Shown piece after piece: positions 57,023 through 64,000 of a stretch of 64,000 nucleotides of DNA (the stretch's first letter is position 1; each line of letters starts with the position of its first letter). A model generated the notes under the pieces. The model saw nothing but the letters and a program-made list of their open reading frames with translations, did no database searches and was not told the origin of the DNA. The position numbers were made by a program, and so were the translations under genes. Source of the DNA: Emcibacter sp. (GTDB taxonomy: Bacteria > Pseudomonadota > Alphaproteobacteria > Sphingomonadales > Emcibacteraceae); NCBI GenBank assembly GCA_021741205.1, contig JAIOYI010000007.1:62001-126000 (forward strand). The letters are read 5' to 3'.

Positions 57023-59259
57023 AGAAAATTATAGGGGTCAATGTCAACCTGAAGACTGACCCCTCGACCCACAGGACATACTGAGAGCCATTCCCCCATT
57101 ATTTTTTGAAGCTTCACCTGCTTTTCGGCCTTAATCAAAAGCCGAAAACGATGTTTTCCCCGAAGATAGGGCATGGGGGCTGCAACAGGCCCCAAGACCG
57201 TAATTTTATGATTCTTTGGAGCACGAGCAGCAATGGCTCTGGCGGTTTTGACCACAGCATTAAAATCGGCCCCAGAAACAATGATGGCGGCCAATTTACC
57301 AAAGGGGGGCAGATTTTGTTGCTCCCTCGCCTCGGCCTCCTGTTCAAGAAACTTCTGCCCATCCCCTGAAAGCAGAGCCTGTAAAACGGGATGATGGGGA
57401 TTATAGCTTTGAAAGATGACCATCCCCGTTCTTTCCGCCCGACCCGCCCGACCAGACACCTGTTCGAGTTGCTGCCATGTCCGTTCTGCCGCACGGGGAT
57501 CACCGCCACTTAAGCCCAGATCCGCATCCACAACCCCCACAAGGGTCAACATTGGAAAATGATAGCCTTTGGTGACAATCTGGGTGCCAATAATAAAATC
57601 AACCTCATGACGTTCTATACTTTCAATTATGTCTCGCATATCATCTGGGGATGATATTTCATCGCTTGCCATGACCGCTACTCTTGCTTCTGGAAAAAGC
57701 GACCTTATTTCTTCGGCCACTCTTTCCACTCCAGGCCCGCAAGCAACCATCGTATCCTTACCCTCACATTTTGGGCAAATATCTGGCTTGTGGCAGGAAA
57801 AACCGCAATGATGACATTGTAATTTATCGCGTAATTTATCGCACAATTTATCGCCCTTGCGATGTTCCACAAGCCATGCAGAACAATGGGGACATTCCAT
57901 GCGATGTCCACAGGTGCGGCACAAAGTCAACGGGGCGTAGCCACGTCTGTTAAGGTACAAAAGCGATTGTTCCCCTTGGGCAAAATTTGCGCTCAACGCT
58001 TCTCTCAGGGGATCAGACAGCCATGTGCCTGTTTTTAGTTTATGATCCCTCAAATCAATAACCTTCATATCAGGCAAGACCGCCACGCCGTGACGCTCTC
58101 CCATATAAAGCCAATCATATTTTCCAGCCTGCGCATTCAATATAGTCTCAAGAGACGGTGTCGCCGAGGCCAGTATCACGGGGCAATGGGACTGCATTGC
58201 CCGCACAACCGCCATATCACGGCCATGATACATAACACCATCATCCTGTTTAAAGGTTGCGGAATGTTCCTCGTCCACCACAATGAGCTTTAAATCCTGA
58301 AAGGGCAAAAATAATGCAGACCGCGCACCAACCACGACCCTTGCTCTGCCCTGAGCCCCATCCTTTATCACAGCCCACCACGCCCGTCTGCGGCTTGCGG
58401 GAGTAAGAGCCGAATGCCAAACCACAGGTTCCACCCCAAAACGGGCCCGAAACCGTTCCAACCATTGAGCGGTCAGAGCGATTTCTGGTAAAAGCACCAA
58501 AATCTGCCCCCCCTCAATTTTGAGAGCCTCGGCAATGGCCTCGAAATAAACTTCTGTTTTTCCAGAGCCTGTGATTCCCTCCAAAAGCACGGGCTTAAAA
58601 CATTGATCCTTCACCATCTGCTGCATATGGCTTGCGGCATTTTGTTGTTCATCTGATAATTTTGGCCCCAAAAAAGTCGAATCTGGCACAGGATAAGAAG
58701 CATCGCCCATAACCTCCACTGGGATCATTTGACCAGCCTTTACCATGCCCCGTACAACACCCTCCCCTACAGCAGCAAGTTCCGCCCATGTGGCAATGGG
58801 TAGGGGCATATCCCCGATTGCCGCATCTTTTACCGCACGGCGAGATTCGGTTATTTTTTCTGGTAAGTTTGGGGAAAGACGATACAGCGTTTTTTTCTTA
58901 GCCTGGTCAAAAGCATGAGGCACGCTCATGGCCATTTTCAATACAGCCCCAAGGGGGGATAAGGTATATGAGGCCACCCAATCAATAAAACCCAATAACG
59001 ATAAGGGCAAGGCAGGCAAATCCAATCTGCCTTGAATGAATTTTAATTTATCAAGCGCAATATCATTTTCTTCTGGTGACATATCCCAAACAACGCCCTG
59101 TAATATACGTCCCCTTAGGGGAACCGAGACAAAATCCCCCTTGGTCAATGGTCCTCTGTTTTGGTCAATCACATCTGATGCAACCAAATAATCAAAAGGC
59201 CCCGAAAGGGGAATCGGCAATAAAACCTGAATGCGTATCGGGTCAGACCCCATGTTCAT
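57019..59259 (-). CDS. priA: Primosomal helicase PriA
   Basis: Superfamily-2 helicase that restarts stalled replication forks. 746 residues: DNA-binding N domain (1-200), Walker [10 protein letters not shown] near 228-236, DEEH near 334, [11 protein letters not shown] near 610 (motif VI region), and a two-zinc insertion with eight cysteines ([30 protein letters not shown]). Between the first two CxxC pairs lies an unusual [13 protein letters not shown] segment made of a triplicated 12-base unit. Convergent with the ligase gene, overlapping four bases. Confidence 0.95.
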   Translation of the reverse strand: MNMGSDPIRIQVLLPIPLSGPFDYLVASDVIDQNRGPLTKGDFVSVPLRGRILQGVVWDMSPEENDIALDKLKFIQGRLDLPALPLSLLGFIDWVASYTLSPLGAVLKMAMSVPHAFDQAKKKTLYRLSPNLPEKITESRRAVKDAAIGDMPLPIATWAELAAVGEGVVRGMVKAGQMIPVEVMGDASYPVPDSTFLGPKLSDEQQNAASHMQQMVKDQCFKPVLLEGITGSGKTEVYFEAIAEALKIEGGQILVLLPEIALTAQWLERFRARFGVEPVVWHSALTPASRRRAWWAVIKDGAQGRARVVVGARSALFLPFQDLKLIVVDEEHSATFKQDDGVMYHGRDMAVVRAMQSHCPVILASATPSLETILNAQAGKYDWLYMGERHGVAVLPDMKVIDLRDHKLKTGTWLSDPLREALSANFAQGEQSLLYLNRRGYAPLTLCRTCGHRMECPHCSAWLVEHRKGDKLCDKLRDKLQCHHCGFSCHKPDICPKCEGKDTMVACGPGVERVAEEIRSLFPEARVAVMASDEISSPDDMRDIIESIERHEVDFIIGTQIVTKGYHFPMLTLVGVVDADLGLSGGDPRAAERTWQQLEQVSGRAGRAERTGMVIFQSYNPHHPVLQALLSGDGQKFLEQEAEAREQQNLPPFGKLAAIIVSGADFNAVVKTARAIAARAPKNHKITVLGPVAAPMPYLRGKHRFRLLIKAEKQVKLQKIMGEWLSVCPVGRGVSLQVDIDPYNFL
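57821..57856 (-). repeat. priA: Three 12-bp repeats inside the priA zinc domain
   Basis: AATTTATCGCGT, AATTTATCGCAC and AATTTATCGCCC follow one another (57821-57856), coding for three successive Asp-Lys-Leu-type units. An in-frame expansion that lengthens the loop between zinc-binding pairs and adds one cysteine. Confidence 0.88.
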
Positions 59260-59286
59260 AATCCAACAAAATTAAATGTGGCTTTT

Positions 59287-59316
59287 TTTAAAGCTATTCT
59301 TTTATGGCACTATATT
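59287..59316 (+). promoter_or_regulatory. Candidate fsa-DUF484-xerC promoter
   Basis: TTTAAA (59287-59292), 18-base spacer and TATATT (59311-59316), about 90 bases before the fsa ATG. The -35 is weak. Confidence 0.4.
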
Positions 59317-59403
59317 ATAAAACTATCATCAGGCAATATGTCATTGCGGTATAAATGTGCTCGTGATGATGTGATTTTTATAATAGGAAAGGTTTTTAGA
59401 GGC

Positions 59404-60060
59404 ATGAAGTTTTTTTTGGATACGGCTGAAATAGATGATATTCGGGATATGGCGGCGACAGGACTTGTGGATGGGGTGACCACCAATCCATCGCTGATCT
59501 TGAAATCTGGTCGAGATTATTTTGAGGTCACAAAAGAAATCTGCGACCTAATTGATGGCCCCGTCAGCGCCGAGGTTGCCGCAACCGATTATGACGGCAT
59601 GATTGCCGAAGCCGCCCATATCTATGATATTGCAGAAAATATTGCGCTTAAGGTTCCCCTGACCGTTGACGGGCTTAGGGTGTGCAAACATTTCTCAGAA
59701 CAAGGTAAAATGGTCAATGTGACCTTGTGTTTTTCTGCGGTGCAGGCCTTACTTGCCGCCAAGGCAGGGGCAAGTTTCATATCCCCCTTTGTTGGTCGTC
59801 ATGATGATGTGGGTTTTGACGGCATGCAGTTGATTGAAGATATCCGCCTGATTTATGATAATTATGATTTTAAGACAGAAATTCTTGTGGCAAGCACACG
59901 TCATCCCATTCATATCCTGCAAAGTGCGCGCATTGGCGCCGATGTGGTGACCTTGCCACCAAAAGTATTACGCCAACTGTTTAACCATCCCCTTACGGAA
60001 AATGGTCTTGCAGCCTTTGTGGCCGATTGGGAAAAAACTGGTCAATCTATTGTAAAATAG
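59404..60060 (+). CDS. fsa: Transaldolase / fructose-6-phosphate aldolase
   Basis: Short (218-residue) TIM-barrel class I aldolase of the MipB/TalC/Fsa type. [16 protein letters not shown] at the start, [10 protein letters not shown] near 23-32, the Schiff-base lysine in IALKVPLT near 85 and [11 protein letters not shown] near 125. Whether it acts as true transaldolase or as fructose-6-phosphate aldolase cannot be read. The ATG at 59404 follows AGAGG; a longer upstream frame has no support. Followed by DUF484 and xerC, the usual order. Confidence 0.94.
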   Translation: MKFFLDTAEIDDIRDMAATGLVDGVTTNPSLILKSGRDYFEVTKEICDLIDGPVSAEVAATDYDGMIAEAAHIYDIAENIALKVPLTVDGLRVCKHFSEQGKMVNVTLCFSAVQALLAAKAGASFISPFVGRHDDVGFDGMQLIEDIRLIYDNYDFKTEILVASTRHPIHILQSARIGADVVTLPPKVLRQLFNHPLTENGLAAFVADWEKTGQSIVK

Positions 60061-60076
60061 GCATATTTATTAAAAA

Positions 60077-60796
60077 ATGGAAAACAAAGATACCATAAAC
60101 AGCAGCAAGAAAAAGCCATCCTTAAGCGAGGAAGACGTTCGGGATTATCTGATGATGAATCCTAATTTCTTTGACTTAAATAAGGATTTGCTCGCCCTTT
60201 TGAAACCCGAGCGGCAAAAACGCACCGATGGCGTCGTGGATTTTCAATCCATTCTGCTCGACAGATTACAAAATGAGGTCTCGACCCTTCATAATAGGCA
60301 AGAGAGCATGATTCAAGCCTCCCGCAGCAATATGACCACCCAAATGCGAATCCATGCGGCGGTTTTATGCTTGCTTGAGGCGGAAACTTTTGATCATCTT
60401 TGTCACATTGTCTGTAATGATTGGGTTGATATCCTGCAAGTGGACAGCGTTATTATCTGTTTTGAAGAAGAAGCGAAATCTCGCTTAGGGGACAATAGCA
60501 ATATCAGACTTTTGAAAAAAGGTGTCATTGATGCCTTTATGGGACATGAAACGGCGGCAATTTTGCGGGGAAATGTGAAAGCCGCCGAAGAAATTTATGG
60601 CCCTGCAACCCCTCTTATAAAGGCCGAAGCCTTGATTAAAATCGAAAAAACGTCCCATTATCCCTTGGGCATTTTAGCCTTTGGCAGTCGGGACGAGGCC
60701 TTTTTCACTCCGGGACAAGGTACCGAACTTTTGCGGTTCCTTGCGGGTGCTTTTCAGGGCCAGCTCAAAAGCATTCTGATCAGGACTATAACATAA
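60077..60796 (+). CDS. DUF484 family protein
   Basis: 239 residues: a short helical N part with LSEEDVRDYLMMNPNFF (about 16-32, the DUF484 opening), a coiled coil (about 60-90), and a GAF-like domain (about 100-235). The family is regularly found immediately before xerC, as here, and its function is unknown; a link to chromosome dimer resolution is inferred only from location. No strong ribosome site; 16 bases after fsa. Confidence 0.88.
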   Translation: MENKDTINSSKKKPSLSEEDVRDYLMMNPNFFDLNKDLLALLKPERQKRTDGVVDFQSILLDRLQNEVSTLHNRQESMIQASRSNMTTQMRIHAAVLCLLEAETFDHLCHIVCNDWVDILQVDSVIICFEEEAKSRLGDNSNIRLLKKGVIDAFMGHETAAILRGNVKAAEEIYGPATPLIKAEALIKIEKTSHYPLGILAFGSRDEAFFTPGQGTELLRFLAGAFQGQLKSILIRTIT

Positions 60797-60821
60797 TAAA
60801 CAAGCCTGCTATAATAGTGTC

Positions 60822-61772
60822 ATGAAAAAGGATGCCTCACAAAGCCCCCATATTATTTTTCCAGCCCTCATGCCTTTGCTTCAGGGTTGGTTGTCCTATC
60901 TTCAAACGGAAAAGCGAGTTTCCCCCCATACCTTCAATGCCTATGAACGAGATATCACTGGATTTTTTATTTTTCTCAGCCATCATTTGGGCCAAAGCCC
61001 AGTGGTGCATGATTTACAGCAATTGCGTCCCACAGATTTTCGCGCCTTCCTTGCAAAAAAAAGACGGGACGGGCTTTCGCCGTCTTCCCTTGCCCGCACC
61101 CTAAGTGCTATTCGGGCCTTTTTTAAATTTCATCGCCGCAATAATATTTTAACAAACGATGCCATCAGTGCCGTCACCGCACCCAAACTGCCAAAACGTC
61201 TGCCAAGACCCTTGGACGAGCAATCGGCTCGAAAAACACTTACCGATGTGGGGGATTTTGCAACAGAGTCTTGGATTGCCGACCGTGATATTGCCGTGCT
61301 CAGTCTGCTTTATGGTTGCGGTCTTCGTATTTCGGAGGCGCTGAACTTAAACCGTCGGAATATACCAGACGGTGACATGCTTAAAGTGATCGGTAAACGC
61401 AACAAGGAAAGGCTTGTACCGCTTTTGCCCGTGGTAAAAGACGCCATTGAAACATACATCACTCACTGCCCCCATAATCTGCCCATGGATGGGCCACTTT
61501 TTATTGGCATGCAGGGGAAAAGACTTAATGCGCGCGTGATACAGCTTGCCATGCAAAGGGTTCGGGAAACCATGGGGCTTCCCGCATCAGCAACCCCTCA
61601 TGCCCTGCGTCATAGTTTTGCCACCCATTTATTGACTGCGGGGGGTGATTTACGTACCATTCAGGAATTGCTCGGACACGTATCGCTCAGCACCACCCAG
61701 CATTATACAGATGTTGATACGGCCTATCTTATGGATGTTTATAACAATGCCCATCCAGGAGCTAAGGACTAG
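60822..61772 (+). CDS. xerC: Tyrosine recombinase XerC
   Basis: Site-specific recombinase that with XerD resolves chromosome dimers at dif. 316 residues: SAM-like N domain (about 15-105) and catalytic domain with R169, K192, H260, R263 (HALRH), H286 (LGH) and nucleophile Y295 (TQHYTDVD). The whole catalytic set is intact, so this is the housekeeping enzyme, not a phage integrase. A longer N terminus than E. coli XerC (about 15 extra residues). Last gene of the fsa-DUF484-xerC row. Confidence 0.95.
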   Translation: MKKDASQSPHIIFPALMPLLQGWLSYLQTEKRVSPHTFNAYERDITGFFIFLSHHLGQSPVVHDLQQLRPTDFRAFLAKKRRDGLSPSSLARTLSAIRAFFKFHRRNNILTNDAISAVTAPKLPKRLPRPLDEQSARKTLTDVGDFATESWIADRDIAVLSLLYGCGLRISEALNLNRRNIPDGDMLKVIGKRNKERLVPLLPVVKDAIETYITHCPHNLPMDGPLFIGMQGKRLNARVIQLAMQRVRETMGLPASATPHALRHSFATHLLTAGGDLRTIQELLGHVSLSTTQHYTDVDTAYLMDVYNNAHPGAKD

Positions 61773-61808
61773 AATTAAAAGGCAATTACTCTTCTTGATT
61801 AAGGCCTA

Positions 61809-62192
61809 TTAAAAAAATCGCCATAATGCTCCGCAAAGTCCTCCAAGGACGAGAAGAAAAGACGGAAAGAAACTTAACATGAACCCAAAGCTTCGTGATT
61901 TCGGGTCGGCAATATAACCTTTAAAATATAGAGCCCGTCCAATGATAAAAACCACGCCTAAACCCACCGCCACATCAGGTCGTATATAATAGGCAAACAT
62001 CACCATACCTGGAATAAAGTAAATCAGTAATTCAAGGGTATTTTCCTGCACCCGGTAATAACGCTCAAAAATAGGATCCCCCGTAACAGCAGGGGCTGAA
62101 ATTCCATATTTTCCACGAGCCATGCCAACTAAAAAGCTAAAAACAATATATTCAATCAAAGCTAATGCAATAATAATAGCAACAAGTTCCAT
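61809..62192 (-). CDS. MAPEG family membrane protein
   Basis: 127 residues with four membrane helices (about 2-22, 52-70, 74-90 and 103-124), the fold of the MAPEG family of eicosanoid and glutathione-related enzymes. RYYRVQENTLELL (about 44-56) is the family's glutathione-side motif, and GRALYFKGY (about 85-93) the second. AAAGGA precedes the ATG. Substrate unknown. Confidence 0.88.
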   Translation of the reverse strand: MELVAIIIALALIEYIVFSFLVGMARGKYGISAPAVTGDPIFERYYRVQENTLELLIYFIPGMVMFAYYIRPDVAVGLGVVFIIGRALYFKGYIADPKSRSFGFMLSFFPSFLLVLGGLCGALWRFF

Positions 62193-62235
62193 TTATTTTT
62201 CCTTTAAAATATTAAACAAAAACAATTTATTATAT

Positions 62236-63051
62236 TCATAATAAGTCATCAAACTCGGCCGTGCTTTTAGAAAGGGCGGCGACGGCGCCCTTGATCACAT
62301 CTTGGGTGGACAACATGCCCGCATTCCATGCCGCAATATAATCAAGCCCAACCTCCACCGTATTATCCCGTGTATGATTGAGCATTTCCTTACTGCCCAA
62401 TATAGCAAGGGGGGACTGTGCGGCGATTTGTGTTGCAATATCCATTACATAGTGGCGCAAACTGTCATGGTCGTCACAGACATTGGTGACAAACCCCGTC
62501 GCATGGGCTTCTTGGGCATAAAATTTGCGCCCCGTATAGGCCAGTTCCCTCATCAGACCATCGGGTATTTGCCGTGGCATACGCTGCAAGGTGCCAAGAT
62601 CCGCCACCATACCGATATTGATTTCCTGAATGATAAAAAAGGCATCTTTGCTCGCATAGCGAATATCACAGGCCGAGGCAAGATCAACACCTGCTCCAAA
62701 ACAGCCGCCCTGTACCGCGGCCAAAACAGGCACACGGCATTGATCAATGGCCGAAAACGCCCCTTGAAGATATTTGATGTGACGGCGCATTTTATCCATG
62801 GCTCTTGCGGACTCCACCTCAAGAGAGGGCATGCAACTTTGCAAATAGCCAAGATCAATACCTGCGGTAAAATGTTTGCCTTCAGAGGCAATCACTACAA
62901 CCCTTACATCGGAATCATCATTAAAATGGTCAAATATGCCTGCAAATTCAGCCCAGAAATCTTCGCCCATCGCATTAGCTTTTTGCGGGTTGTTGAGGGT
63001 TATGGTCGCAATATGATTCGCAATATCAAGTTTAACAGATGTATAATTCAT
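62236..63051 (-). CDS. Crotonase: probable delta3,5-delta2,4-dienoyl-CoA isomerase
   Basis: 271 residues of the enoyl-CoA hydratase/isomerase superfamily. HFTAGIDLGYL holds the first oxyanion segment and GGCFGAGVDLASACDIRY the second. IIQEINIGMVADLGTLQRMP keeps the glutamate and aspartate that act in the ECH1-type dienoyl-CoA isomerase, and VDLASACD the third acidic residue. That arrangement points to double-bond isomerisation of polyunsaturated acyl-CoAs rather than plain hydration. GGGAG precedes the ATG. Lies apart from the beta-oxidation operon at 10.6-16.4 kb. Confidence 0.85.
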   Translation of the reverse strand: MNYTSVKLDIANHIATITLNNPQKANAMGEDFWAEFAGIFDHFNDDSDVRVVVIASEGKHFTAGIDLGYLQSCMPSLEVESARAMDKMRRHIKYLQGAFSAIDQCRVPVLAAVQGGCFGAGVDLASACDIRYASKDAFFIIQEINIGMVADLGTLQRMPRQIPDGLMRELAYTGRKFYAQEAHATGFVTNVCDDHDSLRHYVMDIATQIAAQSPLAILGSKEMLNHTRDNTVEVGLDYIAAWNAGMLSTQDVIKGAVAALSKSTAEFDDLL

Positions 63052-63087
63052 GGATTTTCTCCCTCAAAAAAATAGTAAATATTCACT

Positions 63088-63687
63088 CTAAGCCTGTCTT
63101 TCCCGAAAGGCAAATCTATATCCCAACAACAGAGCAAGAAGCGTGATATGGATCATAGGCATAAAAATATCGGCCTTCACCATCATAATATTATGGATCA
63201 CAGCCAAAATTCCGATCCCATAAATAAGCTTATGAAGCTTAATCCAGTTTTTTTGTAACCGCCTTATCCAACCCTTGGTGGAGGTGATGGCAAGGGGGAT
63301 GAGGAGAAGAATAGCCACCATCCCGAATGTAATGGCAGGCCGCTTGATAATTTCCTTTAAAATAGCAGCCCAATCAAAATAATAATCCAAAATCACAAAA
63401 TTTGACAGATGGAGTGTCACATAGAAAAAAGCATAAAGCCCGATCATACGGCGAAATTGAATAAGCCTGTTCCAGCCGAATATTTTGCGTAAAGGGGTTA
63501 TTGCAAGACCCAACAAAATAAATCTGATGGCCCAATTACCCGTAAAGTGATGGATAAATTGTATGGGGTTGGCGGTGAGTTCATTACTTTGGTCATTCAT
63601 CAGCAAATAACCCTGCCAAGACAACCAGCAGAAGGGCAAAAGCGCCACAATATGAACAAGGATTTTGAGGTAAATAATGCGCTTCAT
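63088..63687 (-). CDS. msrQ: Heme b membrane subunit MsrQ
   Basis: 199 residues, six membrane helices (about 7-25, 50-67, 85-103, 118-136, 155-172, 178-192) of the ferric-reductase-like domain. Histidines that bind heme lie in helices 3 and 5 (VTLHLSNF; HKLIYGIGILAVIHN). Delivers electrons from the quinone pool to the periplasmic methionine-sulfoxide reductase MsrP. Its start shares one base with the msrP stop, so the two are coupled. Confidence 0.92.
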   Translation of the reverse strand: MKRIIYLKILVHIVALLPFCWLSWQGYLLMNDQSNELTANPIQFIHHFTGNWAIRFILLGLAITPLRKIFGWNRLIQFRRMIGLYAFFYVTLHLSNFVILDYYFDWAAILKEIIKRPAITFGMVAILLLIPLAITSTKGWIRRLQKNWIKLHKLIYGIGILAVIHNIMMVKADIFMPMIHITLLALLLGYRFAFRERQA

Positions 63688-64000
63688 TAAAAATATTTCT
63701 TCAGATCCATACCCGTATAAAGAGATGCCACCTCATCCCCGTAACCATTAAACATCAAGGTTTCCCGTCTGCGAAATTCGCCGATGCGTCTTTCGCTCGC
63801 CTGTGACCAACGGGGATGATCGACGGTCGGATTAACATTGGCAAAAAAACCATATTCATTGGGTGCTAGCCTACGCCAACTGTTGTTGGGCTCATCTTCC
63901 ACAAAACGCATTCGGACAATGGATTTAATGCCTTTAAAGCCATATTTCCATGGCACCACAAGTCGCATGGGCGCCCCATTCTGATTGGGCAATTCCTCGC
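63687..64000 (-). CDS. msrP: Methionine-sulfoxide reductase MsrP, C-terminal part
   Basis: C-terminal 104 codons of the molybdopterin subunit; the rest lies past the window edge, and the frame stays open up to base 64000. [21 protein letters not shown] contains the cofactor-contacting stretch of MsrP (YedY), and [27 protein letters not shown] is the family's C-terminal landmark. The enzyme repairs oxidised periplasmic methionines with MsrQ. Confidence 0.93.
   Translation of the reverse strand, partial: EELPNQNGAPMRLVVPWKYGFKGIKSIVRMRFVEDEPNNSWRRLAPNEYGFFANVNPTVDHPRWSQASERRIGEFRRRETLMFNGYGDEVASLYTGMDLKKYF

Noticed and set aside
60822-61772. Integrase of a mobile element
   Set aside because: Sequence, location after fsa-DUF484 and lack of flanking att repeats or cargo all fit the housekeeping XerC.
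62302-63075. 257-codon open frame opposite the dienoyl-CoA isomerase gene
   Set aside because: It lies entirely opposite a well-recognised crotonase, has a composition rich in His, Arg and Ile typical of shadow frames, and lacks a ribosome site.

Overview
The window is a stretch of ordinary chromosome from an alphaproteobacterium with fairly low G+C (low 40s by eye). The placement rests on gene content and order: a CpdR-type single-domain receiver, the TIGR02302/DUF4175 protein beside lysA-lptM-argH-tlpA, a DUF2125 protein, the Alph_Pro_TM/TIGR02186 protein beside a TSUP exporter, rplU-rpmA-obgE-proB-proA-nadD-rsfS-rlmH-gpmI-envC-ctpA-deacetylase-rppH in one direction, atpHAGDC, and priA divergent from fsa-DUF484-xerC. 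The order cannot be fixed from sequence alone. I saw no phage, IS element, CRISPR array, tRNA or rRNA.

Layout. 1-2.1 kb: 3' part of a flavin reductase and an aminopeptidase P. 2.2-6.4 kb: a biotin locus in two divergent pairs, bioBA and bioFD, sharing an intergenic region with a perfect 13-bp palindrome over the bioB -10. 6.5-7.8 kb: a small unknown gene, a two-hairpin RNA-like element ending in a strong terminator, and a lone AT-rich FkbM-type methyltransferase. 7.9-10.4 kb: TSUP exporter, TIGR02186 protein and CcdA-like thiol transporter. 10.6-16.5 kb: a MerR-controlled beta-oxidation operon (acyl-CoA dehydrogenase, thiolase, FadJ-like protein) with a textbook operator and a strong terminator. 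16.6-25.7 kb: DUF481 outer-membrane protein, metX-metW, hisC-tyrA, DUF2125, PlsC, a DUF218 protein and ftsEX. 25.9-32.7 kb: zinc-ribbon protein, CpdR, DUF4175 protein, lysA, a 35-residue LptM-like lipoprotein, argH and a TlpA-like thioredoxin.

32.8-36.3 kb: a ZnuD-like TonB receptor under a near-consensus Zur box, then a universal stress protein divergent from an FNR-type regulator, with FNR-like sites between them. The FNR gene is split by one base: its oxygen-sensing part stops exactly where an ATG opens the DNA-binding helix-turn-helix (ATGA overlap). 36.3-50.1 kb: the conserved ribosome/GTPase/proline/NAD/cell-wall block, with a structured leader ahead of rplU and a lysine/alanine-rich tail on L21. 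50.1-55.1 kb: F1 ATP synthase operon. 55.3-57.0 kb: a stand-alone asparagine-synthase-like ligase without the glutaminase cysteine. 57.0-64.0 kb: priA, fsa-DUF484-xerC, a MAPEG protein, a dienoyl-CoA-isomerase-like crotonase and msrQP, with msrP cut by the window edge.

Most of the window is housekeeping. The points that deserve attention are the split FNR, several operator sites readable by eye (biotin palindrome, MerR operator, Zur box, FNR boxes), the two-hairpin RNA candidate, the ligase beside the atp operon, and small tandem duplications that alter or follow genes (plsC tail, PriA zinc domain, CtpA tail). I did not find a clearly new multi-gene system.
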